A stretch of DNA of 64,000 nucleotides. Source: Theocolax elegans (Eukaryota > Arthropoda > Insecta > Hymenoptera > Cerocephalidae). The notes beneath the pieces are model-generated. The model saw only the letters and a list, made by a program, of their open reading frames with translations. It ran no database searches and had not been told where the DNA came from. Made by a program: the position numbers and the translations under genes. Shown here one piece after another: positions 1-12,779 of this stretch; within the stretch, counting starts at the first letter, position 1, and every line of letters begins with the position of its first letter. Where the stretch lies: contig CM047427.1 of assembly GCA_026168455.1 (NCBI GenBank), positions 85,466,670-85,530,669 of the forward strand, in the 5' to 3' direction.

Positions 1-87
1 AAGTTTTCAGCTGTCATACTAAAATTTAATAAAAAAATTGAAATTAACAAATATAATTGTTCCATCTAAAGAAACTATTACACATAC

Positions 88-552
88 CTCGTTATATAGT
101 CTCTTAAATAAAAAATAAATTCACAAATCATTTCTCTCATCGTATAAAAATTAACATCACTGTTAGACTGCGGTAGCTTTCCAAAATTGGTTAATTTTTC
201 ATGTCTACCAAGCTGCTTCAATTTCATTCTGCAAAAATAATAAATAGTTTAATTTAAAAAGTAGGCTTTTTTAAAATGCTTGCTCACTCGTATTGCGAAT
301 GTAACTTACTCCATACACCTGACAAAGTGTTTGAGCTCTTTTCCTTTGAACCACAGCACCGCATAACTATTCATAATCTTCTTAGCATCATCAGCGTAAA
401 ACTATTTTGGTGTCCTCCCATAGCAAAAATCAGTTGACCAATCAATGTTAATGCCATGTATATTATTGTTCCCCATCTTATTCCAAACAATCTGTCAACT
501 AAAAATCCTCATACAAAGCACATTATTACATTCGGCCATGAGTAAATAGAGT
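88..552 (-). pseudogene. MFSD1-like major facilitator fragment, decayed
   Basis: Read on the minus strand, about 549 down to 400 translates to a stretch very like the middle of the lysosomal transporter MFSD1: IYSWPNVIMCFV, then an in-frame TGA at about 509-511 where the family has Gly, then GFLVDRLFGIRWGTIIYMAL and IGQLIFAMGGHQNSF. About 17 residues expected next (the GRF...GIGGESLAVAQ region) are missing. The sequence resumes in another frame as NSYAVLWFKGKELKHFV, ending near a CAG/GTGTAT donor-like site. A further exon-like block at 228-88 is bounded by TTTTTGCAG and AG/GTATGTG and contains DVNFYTM, which could match the next part of the family (STVNF). The stop, deletion and frame change argue for a pseudogene. 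Assignment rests on remembered family sequence, not a search. The rest of the gene would lie outside the window or be lost. Confidence 0.55.
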
Positions 553-589
553 ATTATAAAACACTATAAACCTAACCTATAGCTGGAGG

Positions 590-700
590 ACAGGCTGCCT
601 AACATAAACATCGATGCGTGCGAATATGCGCCAGCGCCACACACGGCACGAATGAGAGAAAGAGAGCTTCCGTTGCGCTCGCAAGAGGCGCGATTATTTG
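590..700 (+). promoter_or_regulatory. CpG-rich promoter-like stretch ahead of the small + strand gene
   Basis: This is a short GC-rich island (GCGCCA, GCGCTCGC and GGCGCG motifs) in AT-rich flanks, just upstream of the ATG at 800. It separates the minus-strand MFSD1-like remnant from the plus-strand gene, so it could serve as a divergent promoter. No TATA box or defined initiator is assigned. Confidence 0.3.
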
Positions 701-799
701 AAAAACAAATGCACGTCAAGGGACACGGTAGCGTGCTCCCCCAACTCGGTTTCAGTTTGCTGTTTCTTTTTCGAGCTCTTACACCTCACGGTAAAAACA

Positions 800-1471
800 A
801 TGGCATCTATTTCGACAATATCTGACAGTAAGTATTTCATTTTTTATATTAAATGCAGAGTGACTGCGCTTCCTATAACTGTTTACTTTTTAATCATTTG
901 TGCTCCTTTTTCTTTCGTAGTTTACAAAGTGCCAGTTCCTATAATTGAGGATATATCCGAGCAAGAAATTTGCGACTTACGCAGATTTTTGCCCGTGGTG
1001 ATGGCGAAGGAGTTGGATAATCTCCGTAGTGAAGGGTATTCATATACAAATTATCCCTCAGACCGACGATATATTGAAATACTTTTTTCCGTTACGGAGG
1101 AATTTAACAAGCTTCCAGGACGCGAAATGAGCGGTAACTTTTTACCATTTTTTTCTTTTATTCGATTTTTTCTTTCATTCAATTTTGTAACACCTACAGA
1201 GATAATAAGATACGTATATCTGTGCGTAGGTTTGTCAAACTTCAAAATACTTAAAACTAATCTTACAACTATACTTATAACTAAAATTTGAACTAATCTG
1301 AAGCTTACTTAATTGAATATACAACCACAGACACTGGGGTCCGGACAAATGTCGGTACAGTTGTGGGGGGTGGGTTGGGCACACCGTTGAAGCAGCAAAT
1401 GACTATTCATTGAAACGCGGTAGTCCGAAAGCTTCTCGGGAAACAAGTCAAGTAGGCAATGGGAATTTGGG

Positions 1472-1535
<64 letters not shown>

Positions 1536-1759
1536 AACCAGTGTATAGAATATTTCAGCATAATATGAATACTTTATATTTATTTGTTGTATCTTTGTTT
1601 ATTTCAGTCAGCCAAATAAGGGAGGTGTGGTCTTTTATGAAGAAACAGTTCGTACAGATTAGTGAACTCCTGCATCGAAAAATTTTAAAGCCCCAGAACT
1701 TACATCCAATAGATTGGCATCTATATAAAGATTTAAAAAATATTGATTTTTTATTGTAA
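800..1759 (+). CDS. Unrecognised small multi-exon gene
   Basis: ATG at 800 opens a short first exon (800-827, MASISTISD plus one base) ending at a consensus GTAAGT donor. A TTTCGTAG acceptor gives exon 2 (921-1133), which keeps frame: IYKVPVPIIEDISEQEICDL and onward to LPGREMS, ending at G/GTAACTT. Acidic, Arg-rich wording and codon use look coding. A third exon could start at 1331 after ACAACCACAG, but in the matching phase it reaches a stop at about 1413. A different frame there reads HWGPDKCRYSCGG and stays open to the TA repeat. A later open block (about 1608-1759, IREVWSFMKKQF to KNIDFLL) follows a TTTATTTCAG acceptor and ends in a stop. The exon 3 phase does not fit cleanly, so an indel or a wrong exon choice is likely. 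I do not recognise the family and see no signal peptide or membrane segment. Confidence 0.4.
1474..1528. repeat. (TA)n microsatellite
   Basis: Uninterrupted AT dinucleotide run between two exon-like blocks of the small upstream gene. Confidence 0.9.
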
Positions 1760-2018
1760 AATGTATTGTAATGTATTGTATTTAATTCCTAATGTAATTA
1801 AACTATTATAAAATATTAATGTAAATTTGAATTTTAAAGTAATATAAATAAATAAAAAATAAAATATAAAAAGTGATATCTTTCATTCTTTAAAAAAATT
1901 ATATTTTTGTGTGTATAAATAACAAAAAGTAGAAATCATTATTGACTAATAATTATATGTACAACGAAAAAATAAGTATATAAATAATATTGTGATTCGG
2001 TATCTTAAATATTTGCAG

Positions 2019-2355
2019 AAACTGGAGGTCGAGCAAGCAAATCTGGCAGTTCATCCGAAGAGCTCCAACCTCTGACACCAATTTCGACAACCGTATCTTC
2101 GATCGGTCATCATCAATTAGGTTTATTAAGTAACATGGAATCAAATAGAATTTCACAAGCTCCGAGGCTATAGGAGGTTGGCTTACCGATGAATACCACC
2201 GGCAACAACCGAGAAACGTAACAGTCCCACCTTACGGTATAAAACGTAATAATCTTCTACAACCACCTCCGCGAATACTCGAGGCTTTACCATCCTATCC
2301 TCACATCGATGCTTCTTCCGCCTTGCCTACGCGATTGCAGGGCCGCATTTCTTAG
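2019..2355 (+). pseudogene. Unrecognised 3'-terminal coding exon with one frameshift
   Basis: After an ATTTGCAG acceptor the sequence reads TGGRASKSGSSSEELQPLTP, then STTVSSIGHHQLGLLSNMES, and reaches a stop at about 2170. Shifting frame near 2157-2165 restores a long coding-like run (EAIGGWLTDEYHRQQPRNVT, then PPYGIKRNNLLQPPPRILEA, ending LPTRLQGRIS) that stops at 2353-2355. The composition (Pro, Ser, Gln-rich, GC well above the flanks) contrasts with the surrounding AT-rich sequence. A single base error or a genuine pseudogene would both explain it. I cannot name the family. It may be the last exon of a gene whose other exons I could not join, including the small gene just upstream. Confidence 0.4.
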
Positions 2356-4112
2356 ATTACCACGTAATTTTAATTATATTTCTTTTTCTTCATTCGATCA
2401 TTTCAAGATTCATCTATCTTATTTTTAATAGAAATATTTTTTTTAATTAATGATAGAAACATGTAGTAACACAATTGAACATAATATATATAAAAATATG
2501 GAATAGATTTGATTAAATCGATTACATTATATATTTTCAATATATTTATTATATTTGTATTTTTATACTAAATTTAAGAATTATACAATATATAATTATT
2601 TAAAAAATTGTATTATATTACTATTTATCGAGCGATTTTATTGTCATTATGATCAATTATGTTAAATTAAGTAAGTAATTGTTAATAATAAAATTTTTTT
2701 TTAAATCGGGTATGTACTGTTTCTATAAGCAATCATTCATTTAAAACATTTTGTATGATTCATTGATAAATTTGTATGTAAAAAATTAGATTATGAAAAA
2801 GCGCTACTTCTATTTTCTCAGTTTATTTAACGCTTTTTTCCTTTTAATGTACGTCAAAGAATCATATTCAGATTTGTTTTTCACTGAAATAAAAATTCAT
2901 TTAAACTTTTAATTAATTTATGAGAATTGGTTAATTGACGATTGAAACAACCGTTTAATAAAATTAATTACTTGAAAGGAACTATAAAGTCAACCAAGGT
3001 TCAATAATATCTGTAAATGTATATATTGTACATTATAAATATTATTTTTTATTTATAGTCAAATTTTCCATATATTTTCTAATATTTGTAAATAAAATTG
3101 TTATAATTCAACATTAAAGCAATTAATAATATGAAGTTATGCACCTTCTCAAAAATTGCAGATTATATATATAATAAAACATTTTATACATATGTATATA
3201 TTAAATAATCAAAATAATCATGCGCTCTTGAAACACTAAACAATTATTAATTATGCTCTATAATTTTTTTAATAATAGATCTTTATTACTTTATTACAAA
3301 AAGTAAACTAATTTATTATTTAATATTGCAACATTAGAAAATTAGCCTAACCAACGTAAAATCAATCATCACCAAAATTTCACCATTAGAAAAAAACTTA
3401 ATGTAAATAATAAAGATGGTTAAAAACTAATTACCATCTATATAAGCAATCGCCGAATGTTTGTACATTATTTAGCGTAAGTTCAAATTGAATATTTCAT
3501 TCGTATGTGCTGCTGTTCGTTTGGCATAACAAACATACTAGAATTTTATTACTGTCTAGGTAAAAAAATGAATATGATATCGTTTTACAAGCTATCAATA
3601 ACATTATTGTATTCGAAGCTCTTAACAACTTATACTACAATTCTTCAACCTTAAAATGTCAAAAAATTTTGAACTTACATATGTATCTTCCATGGCCAAC
3701 AACTACGTCAAAACTTAATTATCGTGTATAAAAAGGAATAAAAAGTAACGTGTAAGAAAATTATACCTGAAACGCCATGGTGACTCATAATTTTTCTATG
3801 TCAACTAAGAAAAAAAAATTATATTCATTTTTCTAACAACAAAGAGTACAATCAAAATGACAATAATAGTGATTGTCCATTCGTTAATTTTTCAAATGTA
3901 AAAACTAAAAGAATTGAATTTAAAGACTGAAATGTAACAGCTCGTTTTTACCCTTCGTACGTAAAGCTTCATTAATACCACGCATGCGATACGAGCGTGA
4001 TTATCAGCAAAAAATTGATTAGTTATATAAAATTGTTACTCAAGTACAAACGAGGCTTCGCCTTTTTTCGTTGTACTCTGCATATGTGTATATTTATATA
4101 TATATATAATAT
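2356..4112. other. AT-rich intergenic stretch
   Basis: No open frame or splice-consistent exon was found. The sequence is very AT-rich with many short poly-A/T runs. A slightly richer patch at 3945-4080 leads into the first L module of the tandem array. Confidence 0.6.
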
Positions 4113-5115
4113 GTAATATCTCGCATTGTAGATATTAATTTGTACGAAAAAAGAGATGTGCGAGACTTTTTTTTCGAACTTTCGAGTGCAGGCTACTCGA
4201 CATTGTAATTAAAATTAAATATTACACCGACCAAGATCTTTAATAGGCGTTTACGTGATAACCCGATGATGTGTCTATTTCTTTACGAGATTTGCGTATA
4301 CGCTATATTTGTATATCTTGCGGGGACAGTTTTGTTATCTGTTACAGCTATTTTGTTTCACTAAAATGTTTTAATTTTTTTTTTTGTATACTCGATTTTT
4401 AGTAAAGTCTTTTCACATAATTGTTAATTTCGCAATTTTAAAAAATACAGTTTTATGTATGTATCTGTGATGCGTAATTAAGATAGATAATACAAAGAAT
4501 ATACTTACACATTAAAGTATCAAAAGATAATTAATATGTCTGGAATTTATCACGCTGATGATGCATTCGAAATACACAATTTAATTTCATTAAACGCCTA
4601 ACAAATAAATAATGAATAACATTTTCACAAAATAATGATACATGCGAATTTTTTAAAATAAATTCTAAGGAGAAAATGATTATTTTTTTTCTCTAATGAG
4701 GATCGTAATAAGAAAAAAATAATTTACATCTTGGTAGTATGATTTCTCTTCTTCAACTGAAGCAAATTTAACGTACAAATGTGTATCAGTATGTAAAATC
4801 TCTAAAAACTTTTGAAACTTAACGACTTAGAAATTGTAAAATGTGAAAATTAATAATTAAAAAAAACGTATCTTTACATACAAAAAAACATCATTATATC
4901 TATGTAACAAAACGCATATCAAAAACTACTTTACAAAAAAAAAATAAATAGTCGTTTTTACTGTCCCCACAAAATCAGCAATTTCGCTGACAATAATGAT
5001 ACACCAGTAATAAACGATTCATCGAATAAAAAGAAACATGCCAGTAGATTAATCATTATATTTTTATTTTATATATACATATACGTATATGTATATACAT
5101 ACACACGTACGTGTA
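4113..5115. repeat. L module, first copy
   Basis: About 1.0 kb, AT-rich. It contains a 9-bp inverted pair, GGGGACAGT at 4322-4330 and ACTGTCCCC at 4960-4968, enclosing about 650 bp. The other copies are at about 5545-6550, 7292-8290 and 8309-9310. Confidence 0.8.
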
Positions 5116-5132
5116 TAAATATATATATATAT

Positions 5133-5469
5133 GTGTATGTGAGTTACATTTTCTTTCCACAGAGAGAAAAAAAAAAAGTTTTGCGATGTACTATTGGGTG
5201 TATGACTCGTGACGTTTCCGCACCGAGTTGTTACCGTGTCATTATAGCTGAGCTTATCGACGATAGTGATTCATGCAATTTCCAGAATTGTATGTATATA
5301 TACGCGCTTGTAAATAACGTTAATAGTACCTGTGCGCACTGCGAGTTCAAATTATTTAAGACTTTGTTAACGAGAGTAAAATTTTATGTGCACTTGGGCT
5401 TGATTTGTGAAAGGGAAACGTATGCGGAAAAGTGTAGATTGCAGTTTCTTATATACACTATTTTATATA

Positions 5470-5475
<6 letters not shown>
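5133..5475 (+). repeat. M module, first copy, carrying a repeated open frame
   Basis: About 340 bp, present four times (5133, 6582, 6939 and 9324). Three copies keep an open frame reading MRCTIGCMTRDVSAPSCYRV and onward for about 100 residues, Cys-rich and ending in a Tyr-Ile run from the TA repeat. The fourth copy (from 9324) loses one A and shifts frame. The openness follows from near-identity of the copies and is not independent evidence for a gene. A TTTCTTTCCACAG acceptor-like string sits at its start. Confidence 0.6.

Positions 5476-5544
<69 letters not shown>
5469..5544. repeat. (TA)n microsatellite between M1 and L2
   Basis: A long uninterrupted AT run and the largest of the dinucleotide joints in the array. 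It is a likely point of slippage or misjoining. Confidence 0.9.
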
Positions 5545-5547
<3 letters not shown>

Positions 5548-6542
5548 ATATCTCGCATTGTAGATATTAATTTGTACGAAAAAAGAGATGTGCGAGACTT
5601 TTTTTTCGAACTTTCGAGTGCAGGCTACTCGACATTGTAATTAAAATTAAATATTACACCGACCAAGATCTTTAATAGGCGTTTACGTGATAACCCGATG
5701 ATGTGTCTATTTCTTTACGAGATTTGCGTATACGCTATATTTGTATATCTTGCGGGGACAGTTTTGTTATCTGTTACAGCTATTTTGTTTCACTAAAATG
5801 TTTTAATTTTTTTTTTTGTATACTCGATTTTTAGTAAAGTCTTTTCACATAATTGTTAATTTCGCAATTTTAAAAAATACAGTTTTATGTATGTATCTGT
5901 GATGCGTAATTAAGATAGATAAATACAAAGAATATACTTACACATTAAAGTATCAAAAAGATAATTAATATGTCTGGAATTTATCACGCTGATGATGCAT
6001 TCGAAATACACAATTTAATTTCATTAAACGCCTAACAAATAAATAATGAATAACATTTTCACAAAAATGATACATGCGAATTTTTTAAAATAAATTCTAA
6101 GGAGAAAATGATTATTTTTTTTCTCTAATGAGGATCGTAATAAGAAAAAAATAATTTACATCTTGGTAGTATGATTTCTCTTCTTCAACTGAAGCAAATT
6201 TAACGTACAAATGTGTATCAGTATGTAAAATCTCTAAAAACTTTTGAAACTTAACGACTTAGAAATTGTAAAATGTGAAAATTAATAATTAAAAAAAACG
6301 TATCTTTACATACAAAAAAACATCATTATATCTATGTAACAAAACGCATATCAAAAACTACTTTACAAAAAAAAATAAATAGTCGTTTTTACTGTCCCCA
6401 CAAAATCAGCAATTTCGCTGACAATAATGATACACCAGTAATAAACGATTCATCGAATAAAAAGAAACATGCCAGTAGATTAATCATTATATTTTTATTT
6501 TATATACATATACGTATATGTATATACATACACACGTACGTG

Positions 6543-6585
<43 letters not shown>

Positions 6586-9500
6586 ATGTGAGTTACATTT
6601 TCTTTCCACAGAGAGAAAAAAAAAAGTTTTGCGATGTACTATTGGGTGTATGACTCGTGACGTTTCCGCACCGAGTTGTTACCGTGTCATTATAGCTGAG
6701 CTTATCGACGATAGTGATTCATGCAATTTCCAGAATTGTATGTATATATACGCGCTTGTAAATAACGTTAATAGTACCTGTGCGCACTGCGAGTTCAAAT
6801 TATTTAAGACTTTGTTAACGAGAGTAAAATTTTATGTGCACTTGGGCTTGATTTGTGAAAGGGAAACGTATGCGGAAAAGTGTAGATTGCAGTTTCTTAT
6901 ATACACTATTTTATATATGAATATATATATATATATATGTGTATGTGAGTTACATTTTCTTTCCACAGAGAGAAAAAAAAAAGTTTTGCGATGTACTATT
7001 GGGTGTATGACTCGTGACGTTTCCGCACCGAGTTGTTACCGTGTCATTATAGCTGAGCTTATCGACGATAGTGATTCATGCAATTTCCAGAATTGTATGT
7101 ATATATACGCGCTTGTAAATAACGTTAATAGTACCTGTGCGCACTGCGAGTTCAAATTATTTAAGACTTTGTTAACGAGAGTAAAATTTTATGTGCACTT
7201 GGGCTTGATTTGTGAAAGGGAAACGTATGCGGAAAAGTGTAGATTGCAGTTTCTTATATACACTATTTTATATATGAATATATATATATATGTAATATCT
7301 CGCATTGTAGATATTAATTTGTACGAAAAAAGAGATGTGCGAGACTTTTTTTTCGAACTTTCGAGTGCAGGCTACTCGACATTGTAATTAAAATTAAATA
7401 TTACACCGACCAAGATCTTTAATAGGCGTTTACGTGATAACCCGATGATGTGTCTATTTCTTTACGAGATTTGCGTATACGCTATATTTGTATATCTTGC
7501 GGGGACAGTTTTGTTATCTGTTACAGCTATTTTGTTTCACTAAAATGTTTTAATTTTTTTTTTTGTATACTCGATTTTTAGTAAAGTCTTTTCACATAAT
7601 TGTTAATTTCGCAATTTTAAAAAATACAGTTTTATGTATGTATCTGTGATGCGTAATTAAGATAGATAAATACAAAGATATACTTACACATTAAAGTATC
7701 AAAAAGATAATTAATATGTCTGGAATTTATCACGCTGATGATGCATTCGAAATACACAATTTAATTTCATTAAACGCCTAACAAATAAATAATGAATAAC
7801 ATTTTCACAAAAATGATACATGCGAATTTTTTAAAATAAATTCTAAGGAGAAAATGATTATTTTTTTTCTCTAATGAGGATCGTAATAAGAAAAAAATAA
7901 TTTACATCTTGGTAGTATGATTTCTCTTCTTCAACTGAAGCAAATTTAACGTACAAATGTGTATCAGTATGTAAAATCTCTAAAAACTTTTGAAACTTAA
8001 CGACTTAGAAATTGTAAAATGTGAAAATTAATAATTAAAAAAAACGTATCTTTACATACAAAAAAACATCATTATATCTATGTAACAAAACGCATATCAA
8101 AAACTACTTTACAAAAAAAAATAAATAGTCGTTTTTACTGTCCCCACAAAATCAGCAATTTCGCTGACAATAATGATACACCAGTAATAAACGATTCATC
8201 GAATAAAAAGAAACATGCCAGTAGATTAATCATTATATTTTTATTTTATATACATATACGTATATGTATATACATACACACGTACGTGTATAAATATATA
8301 TATAATATGTAATATCTCGCATTGTAGATATTAATTTGTACGAAAAAGAGATGTGCGAGACTTTTTTTTCGAACTTTCGAGTGCAGGCTACTCGACATTG
8401 TAATTAAAATTAAATATTACACCGACCAAGATCTTTAATAGGCGTTTACGTGATAACCCGATGATGTGTCTATTTCTTTACGAGATTTGCGTATACGCTA
8501 TATTTGTATATCTTGCGGGGACAGTTTTGTTATCTGTTACAGCTATTTTGTTTCACTAAAATGTTTTAATTTTTTTTTTTGTATACTCGATTTTTAGTAA
8601 AGTCTTTTCACATAATTGTTAATTTCGCAATTTTAAAAAATACAGTTTTATGTATGTATCTGTGATGCGTAATTAAGATAGATAAATACAAAGAATATAC
8701 TTACACATTAAAGTATCAAAAAGATAATTAATATGTCTGGAATTTATCACGCTGATGATGCATTCGAAATACACAATTTAATTTCATTAAACGCCTAACA
8801 AATAAATAATGAATAACATTTTCACAAAATAATGATACATGCGAATTTTTTAAAATAAATTCTAAGGAGAAAATGATTATTTTTTTTCTCTAATGAGGAT
8901 CGTAATAAGAAAAAATAATTTACATCTTGGTAGTATGATTTCTCTTCTTCAACTGAAGCAAATTTAACGTACAAATGTGTATCAGTATGTAAAATCTCTA
9001 AAAACTTTTGAAACTTAACGACTTAGAAATTGTAAAATGTGAAAATTAATAATTAAAAAAACGTATCTTTACATACAAAAAAACATCATTATATCTATGT
9101 AACAAAACGCATATCAAAAACTACTTTACAAAAAAAAATAAATAGTCGTTTTTACTGTCCCCACAAAATCAGCAATTTCGCTGACAATAATGATACACCA
9201 GTAATAAACGATTCATCGAATAAAAGAAACATGCCAGTAGATTAATCATTATATTTTTATTTTATATATACATATACGTATATGTATATACATACACACG
9301 TACGTGTATAAATATATATATATGTGTATGTGAGTTACATTTTCTTTCCACAGAGAGAAAAAAAAAAGTTTTGCGATGTACTATTGGGTGTATGACTCGT
9401 GACGTTTCCGCACCGAGTTGTTACCGTGTCATTATAGCTGAGCTTATCGACGATAGTGATTCATGCAATTTCCAGAATTGTATGTATATATACGCGCTTG

Positions 9501-9668
9501 TAATAACGTTAATAGTACCTGTGCGCACTGCGAGTTCAAATTATTTAAGACTTTGTTAACGAGAGTAAAATTTTATGTGCACTTGGGCTTGATTTGTGAA
9601 AGGGAAACGTATGCGGAAAAGTGTAGATTGCAGTTTCTTATATACACTATTTTATATATGAATATATA

Positions 9669-11433
9669 TATATATATATACTATGAATTACTATACGTAT
9701 ATATATATATGTGTGTATATATATATGTGTGTGTTATATAAATTTTATTTGTTTGTTTGTATCTTTCTTTCGTTACGTAATCCACCGCCTTTTGACTTCT
9801 TTATTTTTTAACAAACAAAAATAACGCGTTTTTTACTTTTACGCATTGAATTACCATGCGCGTACAAGAAATGCTAAACTGTCAAATGAGTATTGGTTTA
9901 GTCGTATAGAAATATTTGACCTACATTCAATTAAATTTTACGAATGTTCTTGCGAATTTTATATCAATTAAGAAATTATAAAAGTATATACAGTAAACTG
10001 TAAAATTTATCCGCATACGTTAAAATTTGCGCATTCTGTTCGAAAATTTACAAAATTTTTCAAAGGAGCATATATATATGCAAATCGATTTTTAAAAGGA
10101 TGCATTATGCGTTTCCGAGTATACATGTAAATGTTGTAGATAAGATTTTATCAATGTACATAATGACAAATAAATAATATCTTTAAATATGTATATACTA
10201 TATATATAAATAAATATATACATATATGTTTATACATACTAAATTATTTATATTTTTACACTCGTTAAAATTTATATTTTTAGATTTTATGAATTTTCAT
10301 ATATAGACGGTGAATATAATTTTCCTGTAGTTAATTTTCTATTCTATACCTATATATGCTTTTTACGAAAAGACACACATAAAGAAGCTACAATAGGTAT
10401 TTATTATATACATTTCATACTTTTTCCACAGTTTATATAATCGTTTAACGCGTTTTTGCACCACATTTAACATTTCACGACCATCTTTATCTTTTATACC
10501 GTAGATTTAATTATTACTTGTGCCTTGCAATAATTAAAATACAATAATATTATAAATCCATACATGTGAATTTGCATGTATACTTCACTTCGTTTTGGAT
10601 ATATATTCTTTAAAGCGTTATTAACGATCGCTAATTAATTTTCTCTGAGTCCTTAATAAACCAAAGATACTTTGGATTCGACTAGTGGAAATTGCAAAGC
10701 CAATAAATAATTAACTTTTTAAAATCAAAAGGAAAAGATAATAAATACATTTGTACAGTTATAAGTATTAAACACAAATAACTCAATTGAAATGCACTTT
10801 CACAGGTACTCATAAACACCCTGTGTCTTACACTTAAATTTTCCTTTCTCAAAAAAAAAAGGAGAATTCCAAGAACGTTGGCCAGTAATATAACGCATAA
10901 ATCCGAGCGAACTTCATCGCAACCTAAAAACACCCGAGTTTCGCGCGCGCGTGCATGAAAGACGTACATACATGGAACGTTAGCTTTCTCTTGCCACTCA
11001 CCAAGAGAATATATTGCGAGTCGATGTGCTGGACCATCCGGATCATCTTACTTCTCATCGATTCCCCCGATGCGTAAATTGAACCGTCGACCAAATAAAA
11101 AAGATAATTATCGATCGTATTAAGGATCGTGTGGTATATGTACATGTATATATATGTATACATGTATAATAATCGATCGATGATCGGTGAACTTTGAAAT
11201 CGATCAGACCGGACAATCTTTACGATCTTTCGTGAGAATTTACTTATTTTCTCTTACCTTTATAGGTAAATATAGGTTTTTCTTTGTATTTTACTTTATC
11301 TTTTTCTTGCGACAGGTGTATATATCTAAATGTTACATAAACGTCCATTCGGTTAATCGAAAAATATGTTTTTTAATTCAAAATACACCTAAAGATTATA
11401 GTGGATTAAAAAAAAATTCGATTCGAAAATTAT
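9669..11433. other. AT-rich stretch without a recognised gene
   Basis: Open frames here are short and have no convincing coding character or splice partners. A slightly GC-richer patch at 10900-11060 and a CGATCGAT-rich patch at about 11170-11215 are the only compositional changes. Confidence 0.55.
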
Positions 11434-12199
11434 TCATTTGTCACTTACGATGGTATGTGTACGGTACGTATATATGTCTATATACCACGATAAGCTTACT
11501 ACGATTTCATGTACGCAGTCATGTGAAATTGACTACTTCCGCACTTACACTTACGTGCCATTACAGTGCGGTATACGCCTGTATTTGCAGATTTGATGTC
11601 TTTTTTTTTTTTTGACGAAGCGTCGTTGAAAATTCTTGAGATTATCAAGGAAGATTTTTTATAGAAATGTTTGCCGAAGAACGGGTTCCTTTATTTTTGT
11701 TTTTCAAAACGAGAATTTCGAGTTTTCAGGCTGGAACTTTTGTTGGTCGATGAAAAATTGGGCGCGCGCGCGCGCGAGCACGCGGGTTTACCGTACGTTT
11801 ACATTATATGCTCTTTTATTTGGAGAAAGTGCTAAATTTCTGTATATATCGATACCACTTTGGTGTATACGAAAGACATGTTTAATAGTTTTATATACGC
11901 GAGAGAAAAATTGTGTTTATCTTTGCGTAGAAATTATTATTTTTTTGTTTTATTAATATATATATACACTAAAAGATGTTAAATAAGCGAAGCTTTTCGT
12001 TATATACCATTAATTTGAATAATAATCAATACTTGTTATTCCTACAGCGAGATTTCATGAAAAGATGGTGTAGATTAATTAATGAATTCTTTTGCATTTA
12101 AATAATTAATTGTGTAAATAACTATAAATTCTTAAATATATTTATACTTTCTCAACGATGCAACTATATATACATATAACTATATATTAATCATTTGCA

Positions 12200-12545
12200 T
12201 CTCTGTGTACGTGTAGATCGTAAGCGAAATTGCGAAAATCAAAAAAGTTAAAGCCGAAAACTACCTATATAAACGTGAAAAAACAACAAAGTAGTAGTAT
12301 TATATACACCAAGGGAAAGAAAACGTGCAGGGGAAATTCGAGCGCACGGATGAGTACGCTCGTAAACTTTTACTTTCTCGTACGAAAATCGCGCGGAGCG
12401 CTTTCCCTCCTCTGAGAGGCTGGTGCTGCTTTTTCCGCAGGATGAGACAACCGCCGCGCGGCTGTATACACGAGAGATGTGAGTTTTGTATAGCTGCGTC
12501 ACCGAGATATCCTTTCACAAACGCGCTCTGACCCTCCTTTTCTGA
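12200..12545. promoter_or_regulatory. CpG-rich island upstream of ABCD (copy 1)
   Basis: GC-rich, CpG-rich stretch (CGCGCGGAGCGC, CCGCCGCGCGG) about 0.7-1 kb upstream of the presumed ABCD start region, repeated at about 15690-16025. Open frames occur on both strands but none keeps frame between the two copies. I read it as a promoter or noncoding exon, not a coding region. Confidence 0.35.
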
Positions 12546-12748
12546 TTTATCTTATATACCCACATACCATTTTGGTGAGTTACTTTTTTTCTTAATTGAC
12601 AATTAGGTCGACCTTTTTTTTTTGTTTATTTCACAGCTGTAAAACTGTACTTTCGTGATCGAGTGGCATTAGTTTTCGCTTTGTTGTCGATTTTCACGAG
12701 GAAAGGCTGATAAAAAGATCGTTAAAAATGTTGATAAATTGAAACGGA

Positions 12749-12779
<31 letters not shown>

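Larger units (their letters stand above)
4113..9668. repeat. Modular tandem array of L (1 kb) and M (0.34 kb) units
   Basis: The L module begins GTAATATCTCGCATTGTAG at 4113, 5545, 7292 and 8309. The M module begins GTGTATGTGAGTTACA at 5133, 6582, 6939 and 9324. The order is therefore L-M, L-M-M, L, L-M. Every junction between modules sits in a TA dinucleotide run of variable length. Copies of each module are almost identical and differ mainly by one-base gain or loss in homopolymers (for example the A run in TAAGAAAAAAATAA, and AATAACG versus ATAACG in the last M). This fits either unequal exchange at TA runs or long-read assembly trouble in a simple-repeat region. No protein homology is recognised. 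Confidence 0.9.

Noticed and set aside
4113..9668. CRISPR-like array
   Set aside because: Repeat units are 0.3-1 kb, not short repeats with unique spacers, and the genome is eukaryotic.
12230..12531. Overlapping open frames in the CpG-rich stretch upstream of ABCD
   Set aside because: Frames on both strands are not preserved between the two copies (12.3 kb and 15.8 kb), and no splice-consistent exon was found.
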